From: Cyclobacteriaceae bacterium
GTDB taxonomy: Bacteria > Bacteroidota > Bacteroidia > Cytophagales > Cyclobacteriaceae
Direction of reading: 5' to 3'
Assembly (NCBI GenBank): GCA_028285445.1
Contig: JANQPQ010000032.1
Span: 112,669 to 176,668, forward strand
Length of the DNA: 64,000 nucleotides
Shown here: piece after piece, positions 9,257-18,880 of the stretch
How positions within the stretch are numbered: position 1 is the first letter of the stretch
Layout: every line of letters begins with the position of its first letter
The notes under the pieces: generated by a model
The model's database searches: none
The model's input: the letters and a program-made list of their open reading frames with translations, nothing else
What the model was told of the DNA's origin: nothing
Program-made: the position numbers and the translations under genes

Positions 9257-10397
9257 GATATTTAGGATCCAGATAGCTTATGGCATCTTCCGTAAGGTGC
9301 AGAGGCTTGAAAGGATCCAGCATTACGGCCAATTCATTAGTTTCCTTAGCACCTATACTTTTTTCAACAGTTCCTGGATGAGGCCCATGTGGTATACCGC
9401 CCGGATGTAGGGTGAAACTTCCGCGATCTATTCCTTTTCTACTCATGAAGTTGCCCTCCACGTAATAAAGTACTTCGTCAGAATCGATGTTGGAGTGATT
9501 GTAAGGCGCTGGAATAGCCTCAGGGTGATAATCAAACAACCGTGGTACAAAAGAACAGATCACAAAGTTGTGCCCCTGGAAAGTTTGGTGTACCGGTGGC
9601 GGCTGATGAATTCTGCCAGTAATTGGTTCAAAGTCGTGAATTGACAAGGCATACGGGTATAAAAAACCATCCCATCCTACAAGGTCCATCGGGCTGTGGC
9701 CATAAACGTAGTTATGCAGATAACCTTGCTTTTTGATTTTTACCTGGTAATCCCCTGCTGCTCTCTCAGTCACAAGCTTTTCTGGTGGCCGAATATCTCT
9801 TTCACAATATGGGGAATGCTCAAGTAGCTGTCCCAAATCATTCCGATAGCGATTGACAGTCTCTATGGGAGTAGCAGATTCAACTATAAGCAATCTCAGT
9901 GGACCTTCATCCCATTCAAAGCGATAAATTGTTGTTCGGGGAATTACTACATAATCACCCTGCCTTACAGTTAACTCTCCAAATTGCGTATACAGCTTAC
10001 CGCTGCCGTCGTGGATAAACACTACCTCATCTCCCTCCGCATTTTTATAGAAGTAATCCATAGATCTTTCAGAGGGGCAGGCGATGGCCAGGGATACATC
10101 GTTGTTAATCAAAAGTACCTTCCTGGAATCAAGATAATCGGTGCCTGTGTTTTCGACCCCACTTGTATTGAGGTGAGTTTGCTTAAGCGGATAATCTCCA
10201 ATGATCTTTGGCCCGAACTTAACCGGCTCAGCTATCTCCTTAACCCTGGTTGGTTCTTCTATATGATAGAGAAGAGAGTATATGCCAGAAAAGCCCTTTG
10301 AGCTCACCAATTCCTCCTTGTAGAGGCTTCCATCAGGCTGCTTAAACTGTGTGTGCCTTTTGGGTGGAATCTCACCCAGCTTATGATAATATGCCAT
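9237..10397 (-). CDS. hmgA: Homogentisate 1,2-dioxygenase
   Basis: A 386-residue cupin-fold iron dioxygenase that opens the ring of homogentisate to maleylacetoacetate in tyrosine and phenylalanine breakdown. The metal-site segments are clear: YNHSNIDSDEVLYYVEG near residues 298-314 and the family signature HPGGIPHGPHPG near 328-340. The N-terminus MAYYHKLGEIPPKRHTQF is also typical. Length is slightly below the ~430 of animal enzymes and normal for bacterial ones. No other tyrosine-pathway gene is adjacent. It lies 3 bases downstream of the S41 protease gene on the same strand, so the two are probably cotranscribed. Confidence 0.95.
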   Translation of the reverse strand: MAYYHKLGEIPPKRHTQFKQPDGSLYKEELVSSKGFSGIYSLLYHIEEPTRVKEIAEPVKFGPKIIGDYPLKQTHLNTSGVENTGTDYLDSRKVLLINNDVSLAIACPSERSMDYFYKNAEGDEVVFIHDGSGKLYTQFGELTVRQGDYVVIPRTTIYRFEWDEGPLRLLIVESATPIETVNRYRNDLGQLLEHSPYCERDIRPPEKLVTERAAGDYQVKIKKQGYLHNYVYGHSPMDLVGWDGFLYPYALSIHDFEPITGRIHQPPPVHQTFQGHNFVICSFVPRLFDYHPEAIPAPYNHSNIDSDEVLYYVEGNFMSRKGIDRGSFTLHPGGIPHGPHPGTVEKSIGAKETNELAVMLDPFKPLHLTEDAISYLDPKYPMSWTE

Positions 10398-10400
10398 GAA

Positions 10401-12032
10401 CTAATTCGCTAAAGCCAACCTTTCAGCTTCCTCGAACAACATTAGCGCTTGCTGAAAGATTTCGTCTGTCTGGTTAAAGATAGGGAAGAATCCTTCTTCG
10501 CCCCAAACGCTCCTGGCTATTTGTGCCTTCACCTGGACTTTCAAAAGTGCCTTGGATATTTTGAGCTCTTCCGCATTATAATCCACTCCCACCTCTTCAC
10601 CTATTCTGGTGATCTTTCTTATCATGGCGTCAGTCACTTCAAATTCTTTTGTAAAATCTTCCAACCCCTGGGCAGTTAGCACTCCCTTATTGCCATCGTA
10701 GTATTGCAGAGTAAATTCGCGTACGGCATTCGACCTGAACAACGCCCGGTAATAGGGGGTGGTCATGGCTGTATCAAAAGGCACAAAGTAGTCAGGCATA
10801 ATGCCACCGCCACCATAAACAACGCGACCTTTGCGGGTCTTGAACTTTAATGAATCTGCAAATTTTATACTGTCAGCGTGGAAGAATTCGCCATTAGCAT
10901 AGCGATTACTGATATCGCTGCGATAGTTGTCTAATTCGCTGTCATCATAAGGTTTTTGGATGGAACGACCACTGGGGGTGTAGTATCGGGCGATAGTTAG
11001 CCTTAATTCGGCTCCATCAGAAAGCGGCATGGGCATTTGCACCAGGCCTTTCCCGAATGACCTTCTGCCCACGATTAAGGCACGGTCGTTGTCTTGCAAA
11101 GCTCCTGAAACAATTTCAGAGGCAGATGCACTACCCTCATTAATCAACACAATGATGGGCCCTTTTTCGAACATACCCTTGCGTTTGGCGAAAGACTTGC
11201 TGTTATACCGTGGTTCTCTGCTACTTTGCGAAACAATCAATTCATTGCCAGCTATCATTTCGTCGGCCATATTAATGGCCGCGTTCATGTAGCCTCCGGG
11301 ATTGCCCTGTAAATCCAGGATTAATTTCTTCATCCCGGAATTCAAGAGCTTATTCATATTGGTTCTGAATTCATCATAAGTAGTAGAAGAAAACCTACTA
11401 ACTTTCAAATAGCCAATTTCGTCATCAACCATGTACGATACATCCACTGAGTATTGTGGAATCTCGTCCCTGGTGATAACGTAGGGTACCAGATCGGCTT
11501 CGTTCTTGCGAAGAAGCTCAACTTTAACCTGTGAACCCTTAGGGCCACGCAACCTATCCATCACGCCCCGCGAAGTAATATCTACGCCGGCTACATTCTC
11601 CCCGTCGACAGTAATTATTTTGTCACCAGCTTGCAGGCCTAGCTTTTCAGACGGACCACCGCTAAGTGGGGTAATTACATAAATCGTGTCTCTAATGATA
11701 TCGAACTGAATGCCTATACCTTCGAAATTACCCTGTAGCTGTGAGCTTACTAATTCGAGGTCTCTGGAAGGAATATAAGATGAATGTGGATCGAGCTTAT
11801 CCAGCATGTCTATAATGGCATCTTCAACTAATTTATCGGAATCAACCTCATCTACATAACTACGCTCGACATGATTGAGCACTTCCTTAAACTTGCTTGC
11901 ACTGTTGAAGATTGCCGCCACCGGATTATCTGGCTTTACCATTGTCGCTCCAATGAGCACCCCACCGGCCAATGCTACCGCTAAGATCAGTGGTAAGCGT
12001 ATCTGCGACTTGCTGTTTTGAATATCACTCAC
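10401..12032 (-). CDS. C-terminal processing protease, S41 family (CtpA type)
   Basis: A periplasmic S41A serine protease of 543 residues from the GTG at 12032 (complement), which gives a clean N-terminus SDIQNSKSQIRLPLILAVAL with one membrane anchor. An in-frame ATG at 12086 would add 18 residues that do not look like a signal. A PDZ domain lies at about residues 80-170 (GIGIQFDIIRDTIYVITPL). The catalytic serine is in GSASASEIVSGA (near 302) and the lysine in SFGKGLVQ (near 327). Such enzymes trim or degrade periplasmic proteins after recognising C-termini. hmgA follows 3 bases after its stop. Confidence 0.93.
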   Translation of the reverse strand: MSDIQNSKSQIRLPLILAVALAGGVLIGATMVKPDNPVAAIFNSASKFKEVLNHVERSYVDEVDSDKLVEDAIIDMLDKLDPHSSYIPSRDLELVSSQLQGNFEGIGIQFDIIRDTIYVITPLSGGPSEKLGLQAGDKIITVDGENVAGVDITSRGVMDRLRGPKGSQVKVELLRKNEADLVPYVITRDEIPQYSVDVSYMVDDEIGYLKVSRFSSTTYDEFRTNMNKLLNSGMKKLILDLQGNPGGYMNAAINMADEMIAGNELIVSQSSREPRYNSKSFAKRKGMFEKGPIIVLINEGSASASEIVSGALQDNDRALIVGRRSFGKGLVQMPMPLSDGAELRLTIARYYTPSGRSIQKPYDDSELDNYRSDISNRYANGEFFHADSIKFADSLKFKTRKGRVVYGGGGIMPDYFVPFDTAMTTPYYRALFRSNAVREFTLQYYDGNKGVLTAQGLEDFTKEFEVTDAMIRKITRIGEEVGVDYNAEELKISKALLKVQVKAQIARSVWGEEGFFPIFNQTDEIFQQALMLFEEAERLALAN

Positions 12033-12202
12033 GATTATAAATTTCTTTAGATCAAACCTCTCAATGGCACATTCATGCCAGCACAAGAGAATAAAATTAA
12101 GCTATTCTTAGAATCTAAACGGCGCTAAATTCCATTTTGTTGGGAAGTTATAAATGTGCAATTGGGGTATTTACTATATTTGTTGGAATAATTGTTTAGC
12201 AG

Positions 12203-12958
12203 GTGTCGTTGCAGTTGAATCATAAGAAGATTAGTGAGCTTGTAGAGCAGAACTATGTATATGCCTCGGTGCTGTACTACTTCGGCATTGAGTTCTACAA
12301 TTATTCCGAGAAAACTTTAGAAGCAGCCTGTAAGGAGCGGAGCTTAAACGTTCAACTGGTTACAGATAGCCTGGAGAAAGCGACTACAAGGGGTAAGGAT
12401 GCAGACCCGGCGCTTATTAGCTATCCCATCGATCTCATAATTGCCTACCTAAAGCACGCTCACTATTTATTTGTAAAGAAGAAGCTGCCGTATCTGGCCA
12501 AAGTAATTGCTGAATTGGACAGCACTAAATGCGGTTATCACCAGGTTGTAGAAGACTTACAGTTTGTATTTCCCCTTTTCGTAGAGGATTTCATTCACCA
12601 TATATACGAAGAGGAAGACAACCTATTTGAATACATAGCCACTCTTGATAACAATCAGAAGGCATGTGGCAACCTTGGTAAGCTCTATTACAGCATGGAG
12701 AAATTCTCCATTCAGAGATACGCTGCTGAGCATGAGGCGCATGACGACGAAATGACTGGGATACGGCGAATAACCGATAATTATCAGGTGCTCCCCAACA
12801 TGCACCCCCATCTTCGGGTAGTATATGCTGAACTGCAGGATTTCGAAACCAGTCTAATTACTCATGCCAGAGTTGAAAATGAAATTTTGTTTCCAAAAGC
12901 GTTGACTTTGGAAAATCAAGTCCGACGAAAATTGCAATCTCTTATTCCTTCAAATTAA
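12203..12958 (+). CDS. Hemerythrin-like diiron protein of the RIC/YtfE (ScdA) type
   Basis: A 251-residue helical protein with an N-terminal ScdA-like segment (ISELVEQNYVYASVLYYFGI) and a C-terminal hemerythrin fold. Candidate iron ligands lie in YLKHAHYLF, HHIYEEEDNLF, AAEHEAHDDEM and THARVENEILFP. Proteins of this kind repair iron-sulfur clusters damaged by nitric oxide or oxidants. The canonical N-terminal cysteine motif is not obvious: YYFGIEFYNY stands where many members have a Cys-containing motif. Translation probably starts at GTG 12203. It is the first gene of a five-gene operon; ruvX starts 3 bases after its stop. Confidence 0.8.
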   Translation: MSLQLNHKKISELVEQNYVYASVLYYFGIEFYNYSEKTLEAACKERSLNVQLVTDSLEKATTRGKDADPALISYPIDLIIAYLKHAHYLFVKKKLPYLAKVIAELDSTKCGYHQVVEDLQFVFPLFVEDFIHHIYEEEDNLFEYIATLDNNQKACGNLGKLYYSMEKFSIQRYAAEHEAHDDEMTGIRRITDNYQVLPNMHPHLRVVYAELQDFETSLITHARVENEILFPKALTLENQVRRKLQSLIPSN

Positions 12959-12961
12959 TCC

Positions 12962-13381
12962 ATGAGCAGAATACTTGCTCTTGATTATGGCCTCAAAAGA
13001 ACAGGACTGGCGGTAACAGACCCCCTGCAAATTATTGCAACACCACTGGAAACGGTACTTACCGCAGACTTGTTGGAATTTCTAAAAATCTACGAGAAGC
13101 AAGAAGATATAGCGGAGTTTGTGGTCGGCTTCCCAACCAACCTAAACAACGAAGCAACTGACGCTACGCAGGCCGTGCAGGAGTTTGTGAAAACACTTGA
13201 GAAGACTTTTCCCGGGAAAAAGATATCTTTGGAAGACGAAAGGTTTACTTCAAAAATGGCCCTTGATTCAATGATTGCGGCGGGTTCTAAAAAGAAAGAT
13301 AGAAGGGAGAAAGGCAACATTGATAAAGTAAGCGCAACAATAATTTTGCAGTCTTACCTGGATAAGAAAAGCAGCATATGA
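12962..13381 (+). CDS. ruvX: Putative pre-16S rRNA nuclease / Holliday junction resolvase YqgF
   Basis: A 139-residue RNase H-fold nuclease. The N-terminal strand LALDYGLKRTGLAVTD carries the first catalytic aspartate, FVVGFPTNLNN the second conserved motif, and EDERFTSKMA the conserved acidic/Arg motif. Length is exactly typical. It matures the 5' end of 16S rRNA and has been linked to Holliday junctions. Its stop overlaps the def start by 4 bases (ATGA), which indicates translational coupling. Confidence 0.95.
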   Translation: MSRILALDYGLKRTGLAVTDPLQIIATPLETVLTADLLEFLKIYEKQEDIAEFVVGFPTNLNNEATDATQAVQEFVKTLEKTFPGKKISLEDERFTSKMALDSMIAAGSKKKDRREKGNIDKVSATIILQSYLDKKSSI

Positions 13382-13929
13382 TATATCCCATAGTTATGTA
13401 TGGAGATCCGGTTCTGAAACAGAAGGCTGAGGAACTTGAACAGGGCAGCGTTGATGTTATGCAGTTGAGCGAGGACATGTTCGAAACGATGTACAATGCC
13501 AACGGTGTTGGTTTGGCAGCGCCCCAAATTGGTAAAAGCATCCGCATGTTTGTGGTTGATGGTAGTGCTACCGAAGAGCCCGGCCTTGAGGATTTTAAGA
13601 AAGTATTTATAAATCCGCAGATGCTGGAAGAGGTTGGCCGTGAATGGCCGTATGAGGAAGGCTGCTTAAGTATTCCCAATATTAGAGAAGACGTCCTTCG
13701 CAACGAAGTTATAGTTATGGATTACTATGACGAAGAGTGGAATAAGCACCGGGAGGAATTCGATGGACTGCAAGCACGAATAATCCAGCACGAATACGAC
13801 CATATTGAAGGTGTGTTGTTCACCGACCACCTTTCTCCTTTTAAGCGGAGAGTATTAAAAGGGAAATTGCTAAATATTAGTAAGGGCAAGGTGAAGGCTG
13901 ATTATCCGATTAAGGCACCATTAAAGTAA
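13378..13929 (+). CDS. def: Peptide deformylase
   Basis: A 183-residue metalloenzyme that removes the N-formyl group from nascent proteins. All three motifs are present: GVGLAAPQIG (motif 1), EEGCLSIPN with the metal-binding cysteine (motif 2), and QHEYDHIEG with the HExxH ligands (motif 3). Its start overlaps the ruvX stop by 4 bases, and the aminotransferase gene begins 5 bases after its stop. The ruvX-def linkage is common in Bacteroidota. Confidence 0.97.
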   Translation: MIYPIVMYGDPVLKQKAEELEQGSVDVMQLSEDMFETMYNANGVGLAAPQIGKSIRMFVVDGSATEEPGLEDFKKVFINPQMLEEVGREWPYEEGCLSIPNIREDVLRNEVIVMDYYDEEWNKHREEFDGLQARIIQHEYDHIEGVLFTDHLSPFKRRVLKGKLLNISKGKVKADYPIKAPLK

Positions 13930-13934
13930 TACTC

Positions 13935-15083
13935 TTGCACAACGAAATAGCATCTAAGCTCCCTAACGTAGGCACCACCATTTTCGCGGTGATGTCCAAG
14001 ATGGCCAACGATTACAACGCCATTAACCTATCTCAAGGATTTCCTGATTTCGCCGTTTCTGCCGAGCTTATTGGGCTGGTGAATAAAGCCATGGAAGACG
14101 GGTTCAACCAGTACCCATCCATGCTGGGTGTGGCCGAAGTACGACAGAGCATTCATGAAATGTTGCAGCACAGTTATCAGGTAAATGTTGATCCGGAGTC
14201 TGAAGTAACAATTACCGCTGGTGCCACCGAAGCGATATTTTCTGCGATAACTGCCATCGTAAATCCCGGAGATGAAGTTATTCTCTTCGATCCCGCCTAC
14301 GACTGCTACGATCCCGCCATAAGACTTTCAGGAGGTGTCCCAATCCATATACCCCTGGATCAGCCGAATTTCAATATTCCATGGGACAAGGCCCGGGAGG
14401 CAATTTCCGACAAGACGAGGTTGATAATAGTCAATTCACCCCAAAACCCATCTGGTGCTGTTTTGACCTCTTCAGATCTGGACCAATTGGAGCAGCTGGT
14501 CGCTGACAAAAATATCTTCATCCTTAGCGATGAGGTTTATGAACATATAATTTTCGATGACCTTCCACACGAAACAGTTCTGAAGAGGGAGGCATTAAGA
14601 GCCAAGAGTGTTGTGATTTTCTCATTTGGAAAAACTTTTCATGCAACCGGGTGGAAGATTGGCTACTTTGTAGCGCCACAATATCTAACCAGTGAAGTAA
14701 GAAGAATACATCAGTTTGTAACCTTCACTGTAAATACTCCCATGCAGAAAGGCCTGGCGCAATATGCTTCCAATCCTGAAAATTATGTCAATCTGGGAAA
14801 ATTCTATCAACAGAAGCGCGATAGATTCCTGGAACTGACGAAAGATTCTCGCCTCAAACCTGTACCCTGCCATGGCACGTATTTCCAGCTACTGTCATAC
14901 GAAGGCATTTCCGACCTGAACGAGATGGAAATGGCAGCGAAGCTTACGAAAGAAAATGGCATTGCTTCAATTCCGGTTTCGGTTTTCTATGAAAGTAAAG
15001 AAGACAACCAGCTTCTTCGGTTTTGCTTTGCGAAGAACGACGAAACACTGCAACGAGCGGCGGAGATTCTATGCAAGATCTAA
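13935..15083 (+). CDS. PLP-dependent methionine aminotransferase (YbdL/MtnE type)
   Basis: A 382-residue fold-type I aminotransferase. The N-terminus SKLPNVGTTIFAVMSKMAND and INLSQGFPDF are characteristic of the methionine/glutamine aminotransferase subgroup. The PLP lysine is K233 in SFGKTFHATGWKIGY. The start is TTG at 13935, needed to include the conserved N-terminus. It should transaminate methionine and its 2-oxo acid in methionine salvage, often using glutamine. The omega-amidase gene overlaps its 3' end by 13 bases, which supports the glutamine-dependent route. An E. coli parallel is YbdL with YafV. Confidence 0.9.
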   Translation: MHNEIASKLPNVGTTIFAVMSKMANDYNAINLSQGFPDFAVSAELIGLVNKAMEDGFNQYPSMLGVAEVRQSIHEMLQHSYQVNVDPESEVTITAGATEAIFSAITAIVNPGDEVILFDPAYDCYDPAIRLSGGVPIHIPLDQPNFNIPWDKAREAISDKTRLIIVNSPQNPSGAVLTSSDLDQLEQLVADKNIFILSDEVYEHIIFDDLPHETVLKREALRAKSVVIFSFGKTFHATGWKIGYFVAPQYLTSEVRRIHQFVTFTVNTPMQKGLAQYASNPENYVNLGKFYQQKRDRFLELTKDSRLKPVPCHGTYFQLLSYEGISDLNEMEMAAKLTKENGIASIPVSVFYESKEDNQLLRFCFAKNDETLQRAAEILCKI

Positions 15084-15859
15084 AAGTAAGCCTGATCCAA
15101 ACGAACAATCATTGGCACGATGTAGAGGCCAACTTGTCAATGTTCGAAAGCAAGATTGCCACCCTTCAAGATACCGACGTTATACTGCTCCCAGAGATGT
15201 TCAGCACAGGGTTTACCATGGCAACAGAACTAGCTGAAGAAATGGGAGGTAGAGCTTTTCAGTGGATGAAGTTGCAGGCGAAAGATTCACAGGCTCTTTT
15301 ACTCGGCAGTATAATCGTAAAGGAAAATGGAAAGGTTTACAATCGCCTAATTTGGATGGAGCCAGATGGCAACTACGCCACTTACGACAAAAGGCACCTT
15401 TTCAGAATGGCAGAGGAAGATAAGTACTATGCCGAAGGATCTGACTTGCTTATTAAGGAGTGGAAGGGTTGGAGGATCTGTCCACAAATTTGCTACGATT
15501 TAAGGTTTCCCGTTTTCAGCAGAAATGGTGTTGATGCAGCGGGAACTTTCAATTACGATCTATTACTCTACGTTGCCAATTGGCCTGCAGCAAGATCTCA
15601 AGCCTGGGACGTGTTACTGCAGGCAAGAGCTGTTGAGAATTGGTGCTATTGTATTGGCCTCAACAGGATCGGAAGAGATGGTAAGGATATTGAATATGAT
15701 GGGCATTCAGCTGTAGTCGATGCGAAAGGTCAGCGGTTATTTTACAATGAAAAGGAAGACGTTGTGCATACTGCGTTGCTTGATGCTGACTCTCTTCAAA
15801 GATACAGGGAGAAATTTCCTGCCTATCTTGATGCTGACGATTTCACTCTAAACCTCTAG
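15071..15859 (+). CDS. Nitrilase-superfamily omega-amidase (YafV type)
   Basis: A 262-residue carbon-nitrogen hydrolase. The catalytic triad is visible as E42 (LLPEMFSTGF), K107 (TYDKRHLF) and C141 (ICPQICYDLRFP). The start at ATG 15071 gives the normal N-terminus MQDLKVSLIQTN. It probably hydrolyses 2-oxoglutaramate formed when glutamine donates its amino group to the keto acid of methionine, making transamination irreversible. It overlaps the aminotransferase gene by 13 bases. Its 3' end overlaps the convergent lipoprotein gene by 4 bases. Confidence 0.9.
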   Translation: MQDLKVSLIQTNNHWHDVEANLSMFESKIATLQDTDVILLPEMFSTGFTMATELAEEMGGRAFQWMKLQAKDSQALLLGSIIVKENGKVYNRLIWMEPDGNYATYDKRHLFRMAEEDKYYAEGSDLLIKEWKGWRICPQICYDLRFPVFSRNGVDAAGTFNYDLLLYVANWPAARSQAWDVLLQARAVENWCYCIGLNRIGRDGKDIEYDGHSAVVDAKGQRLFYNEKEDVVHTALLDADSLQRYREKFPAYLDADDFTLNL

Positions 15860-16752
15860 TCGAAAACGTAAATACTAGACCAAAAGTCCATATGACTGGT
15901 GTCCTGGCTAATCCTGGTCAAGCTGCCACGATCCCGGTGGAATATGTAAAGCTGAAGCTGGCCACCATCACGATTGCTGTCAAATGCAATCATGGAGCCA
16001 TCGTTAGACCAATAGGCATGCTCATCAGATTCAGGGTGGTTGCTTATGGACCTCATACTGCTATCTTCCAGGTTGTAAATAACTACCTCATCGTTATTTT
16101 CTTCGCAGTTCCATCCTTCACAGGGGTGGAGAGTAAATGCCAAACTTGCGCCATCCGGTGACCAACTGAGGATTGTTTCTCGTTTGTTGTTGGTGGTAAG
16201 CCTGCGCTTATTGCCTCCATCAATATCAATCATATAAACCTCATTGTTTTGAGGGTTTTCACGCCCTTCATTAGATAAGTAGGCGACCCTTTTCCCATCT
16301 TTTGAAATGGAAGGATTGTAATCATCTCGGTTGTTGTTGGTAAGTTGTCTAAGCTCTTCAGATTGAAGATCAAAAAGATATAGTTCCATATCGCCATCAA
16401 GATTAGAGCCGAAGATTATTGATTGGCCATCAGGATGCCAATCGGGGTCCCATTCGGCTGAATCCGATTCGAAGGCTTTGGTTACCTTACCATCGGCATC
16501 AATCAGATAGATATCAAAGTCACCGTCTCTATCAGAATTGAAAATTATCCGATTCCCATCCGGAGACCACCTGGGAGCGAAATCATTGCTTTGGTTATTG
16601 GTAAGTCTCCTCAGATCACTACGATCAAGATTAATAGTGTAGATTTCAAAGTTGCCATCGCGATTTGAAACAAAAGCTATTTTACCTTGCCTGGTTATTT
16701 CTCCACAGCCGAAGAGGGTGGCAGCCAGGGCTAAATTTAGTAATGTGCGCAT
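15856..16752 (-). CDS. TolB-like WD40/PD40 beta-propeller lipoprotein
   Basis: A 298-residue predicted lipoprotein with a lipobox at C16 (AATLFGCGE). The rest is made of about six PD40 repeats, for example PRWSPDGNRIIFNSDRDGD, PDWHPDGQSIIFGSN, LSWSPDGASLAFT and YWSNDGSMIAFDSNRDGG. It resembles the propeller of TolB but lacks TolB's N-terminal domain. Such proteins are periplasmic or outer-membrane anchored and probably bind other proteins. No Tol/Pal genes are nearby, so the specific role is unknown. Confidence 0.85.
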   Translation of the reverse strand: MRTLLNLALAATLFGCGEITRQGKIAFVSNRDGNFEIYTINLDRSDLRRLTNNQSNDFAPRWSPDGNRIIFNSDRDGDFDIYLIDADGKVTKAFESDSAEWDPDWHPDGQSIIFGSNLDGDMELYLFDLQSEELRQLTNNNRDDYNPSISKDGKRVAYLSNEGRENPQNNEVYMIDIDGGNKRRLTTNNKRETILSWSPDGASLAFTLHPCEGWNCEENNDEVVIYNLEDSSMRSISNHPESDEHAYWSNDGSMIAFDSNRDGGQLQLYIFHRDRGSLTRISQDTSHMDFWSSIYVFD

Positions 16753-16840
16753 GCGGTAAAGCTAATCCCATCATCGCCAATGTTAGCGGTAATAAACGGC
16801 CGGCGTAGGCCAATTGTACAAACTCGAATAGCTCTGGAGA

Positions 16841-17518
16841 CTAACGCAACCTATTTGCGCGTTCCAGAAACCCTTTGCCAATCAACCCGGTGAGTACGTG
16901 TTTGCCGTTCTTTATGATTTCAATTTGGCTATTTACTCCAAGTTCTTGCAAAGCCGCATGCGATCTTTGCGCTGCCCGCATCCAATAGGAGTCTTTATCG
17001 CCAACCACAAATTGCACCTTCACAGTTTGTAAATTCTTAAGTTTCTCCTTGTTAGAAATGTTAGGATTTCCGGCCATGCCGGTAATACCAGCAAAGTACC
17101 CTGGTATCTCCATGACCATGTTAAAAATGCCGGCACTATTTGCGCTAAAACACACCGTGTGAAACTTGCGCTCTTCAATTTTATATTCCTCCAGCAAATG
17201 ATCCAGTAGCGCTTTAATCTGGGCCTTTCTGGACCGAAACTCATAGATCTTATATTCTACTAAAATCCAACCTTCGGTGTCTTGGATATCTTGCCAATAG
17301 TAGCTGCGGCTTGAATTCGGGGTGCCATCTCCGGGGCCAATCAATACGGGATAGGCTTTATTAGGTTCAAAATTGGAAGGAAGTTGAATCGCATATTCAA
17401 TAGATATGCCCGCGGACTGAAAAGTCTCAAATGTCCGGGGATCTTTCTGTTTAGCTACACTACCGAAAAATAGTATTAGAGAACATCCGGCGGTAAGTAG
17501 GTATTTTCTTTGATGCAT
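16841..17518 (-). CDS. Secreted alpha/beta-hydrolase-like protein
   Basis: A 225-residue protein with a signal-peptide-like start (LLTAGCSLILFFGSVAK). It fits an alpha/beta-hydrolase fold: a nucleophile elbow region CFSANSAGIF near residue 128, a candidate acid in VVGDKDSYW near 173 and a candidate histidine in KNGKHVL near 204. The elbow is not a strict GxSxG, so activity is uncertain. A cysteine within the N-terminal hydrophobic stretch (TAGC) could be a lipobox. Substrate is unknown; esterase or dienelactone-hydrolase-like activity is possible. Confidence 0.7.
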   Translation of the reverse strand: MHQRKYLLTAGCSLILFFGSVAKQKDPRTFETFQSAGISIEYAIQLPSNFEPNKAYPVLIGPGDGTPNSSRSYYWQDIQDTEGWILVEYKIYEFRSRKAQIKALLDHLLEEYKIEERKFHTVCFSANSAGIFNMVMEIPGYFAGITGMAGNPNISNKEKLKNLQTVKVQFVVGDKDSYWMRAAQRSHAALQELGVNSQIEIIKNGKHVLTGLIGKGFLERANRLR

Positions 17519-17605
17519 TTTTTAGGAGGCAAAGTAACTTGTGTTGGTGCTTGCACGGCAGATGATGTGATAGATGGTTAGAAAGGTGATGCGATGATAG
17601 CTAAC

Positions 17606-18766
17606 CTAGAAAGCTTCCCTCACATTGAAATAGAATCCGGGTTTTTGAGTTCCAAACCCAACATCAAACCGAATGTTGACTCTTTCTTTTGGAATTGCCA
17701 GGAATCTTACCCCCAGACCAGCTGCCTTCTTAAGATTACCGAATGCAAAATTGGAAAGCTCATTTGAGACATTACCAAATCCCGCAAAACCTACCAATCC
17801 CCATCTTTGCCAGAAAGGTATTTTCCTTCTCTCATCAATCCACGACTTTCTTCCTAAAGGGATTCGGTACTCTCCCTGCAATGCCCAGGTTGCGTTATCT
17901 CGAAATCTGCCTTCGTAATGCCCCCGCATAATTTCATCTCCACCGAGCAAGGCCAAAGTTTCAAAGGAGGGACCACCCCAGTTATGTTGAACGTCAAACT
18001 GCATGGCGAAAACATGCTTTTCCGAAATGTGAATATAATGCCTTAAATCTGCTTCCAACTTTGTGAAAGCAAAGTCACTACCGAGCCCACCCTGAAAAGT
18101 GGTGAGCCGATATTCAAGGAAAGGCCCGGTAGTAGCATTGAAGTTGTTGTCTCGCTTATCTACTCTGCCTATTATGCCAATTCCGGAGGTTACACCGCCA
18201 CGGTTACCGGGAACAAGATTCTGTTGGTCCAAGATGCCGTTCTCTTCAACCTCTATAATATTACTATCGTCACGCACAAACCTTAATCCAAGAAAAACCT
18301 GATCTGAAACACGCTTGAAATAATTGATGTCTATTGAAAACGTTTCCGTTGTGTAGATTTCTTCGTTTGAAGAAACTGCATTGCGACCGAGCCCATAAAA
18401 CAAGAGAGGAAATCTAATCCACTGCACATGCCCCTTTAGGATATGGCTGTTGCCTCGAAAGAAAATTTCGTACGACAAACGTGCCTTGATTTGGTTTTCT
18501 AATGTGTAGGTAATAGGAAGCTTAATAGATGACAATTGAGTACCCGGAGCAGAGTTATTGAATCGGAATAGGTAGATGCCCACACCACCCAGTTGCAATG
18601 ATGTTTCGGGAGAAAAAGTTATAACTGGTAATGCAAAAAATGATCTTGACTTTTCCTCAGGCTCAACGCTTTGCTCTGGTTCCTGATAACCATAAGTACC
18701 GTTAGAATAAATAGCCAACAGGCATAGAAGCAAAATGCGCAGGTGGTACTTGATTAAGTAATGCAT
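17606..18766 (-). CDS. Omp85/BamA-family outer-membrane beta-barrel protein without POTRA domains
   Basis: A 386-residue exported protein with a signal peptide (LLLCLLAIYSNGTYG). It has the C-terminal surface-antigen barrel of the Omp85 family: GGDEIMRGHYEGRFRDN resembles the conserved L6 region (VRGY/F), and it ends in phenylalanine (NVREAF) as barrel substrates do. There is no room for POTRA repeats, so it is not BamA itself; it resembles short Omp85-like proteins common in Bacteroidota. Possible roles include lipid or protein insertion. An attenuator-like structure lies 115 bases upstream. Confidence 0.82.
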   Translation of the reverse strand: MHYLIKYHLRILLLCLLAIYSNGTYGYQEPEQSVEPEEKSRSFFALPVITFSPETSLQLGGVGIYLFRFNNSAPGTQLSSIKLPITYTLENQIKARLSYEIFFRGNSHILKGHVQWIRFPLLFYGLGRNAVSSNEEIYTTETFSIDINYFKRVSDQVFLGLRFVRDDSNIIEVEENGILDQQNLVPGNRGGVTSGIGIIGRVDKRDNNFNATTGPFLEYRLTTFQGGLGSDFAFTKLEADLRHYIHISEKHVFAMQFDVQHNWGGPSFETLALLGGDEIMRGHYEGRFRDNATWALQGEYRIPLGRKSWIDERRKIPFWQRWGLVGFAGFGNVSNELSNFAFGNLKKAAGLGVRFLAIPKERVNIRFDVGFGTQKPGFYFNVREAF

Positions 18767-18880
18767 TCAGTTAGGTCGGTCAGGATAAATATACAGATTC
18801 AACTGATATTTTGTTAATTCCCTTTATCAAGTCCAGGTAAACCGATCGTTAAGATTTTGAAGGTTCTGGGCAAAAAGAAA

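Noticed and set aside
13287..13703. A 138-codon minus-strand frame over ruvX and def
   Set aside because: Its sequence is Ser/Leu/Pro-biased with no motif, and it lies opposite two genes with clear catalytic motifs.
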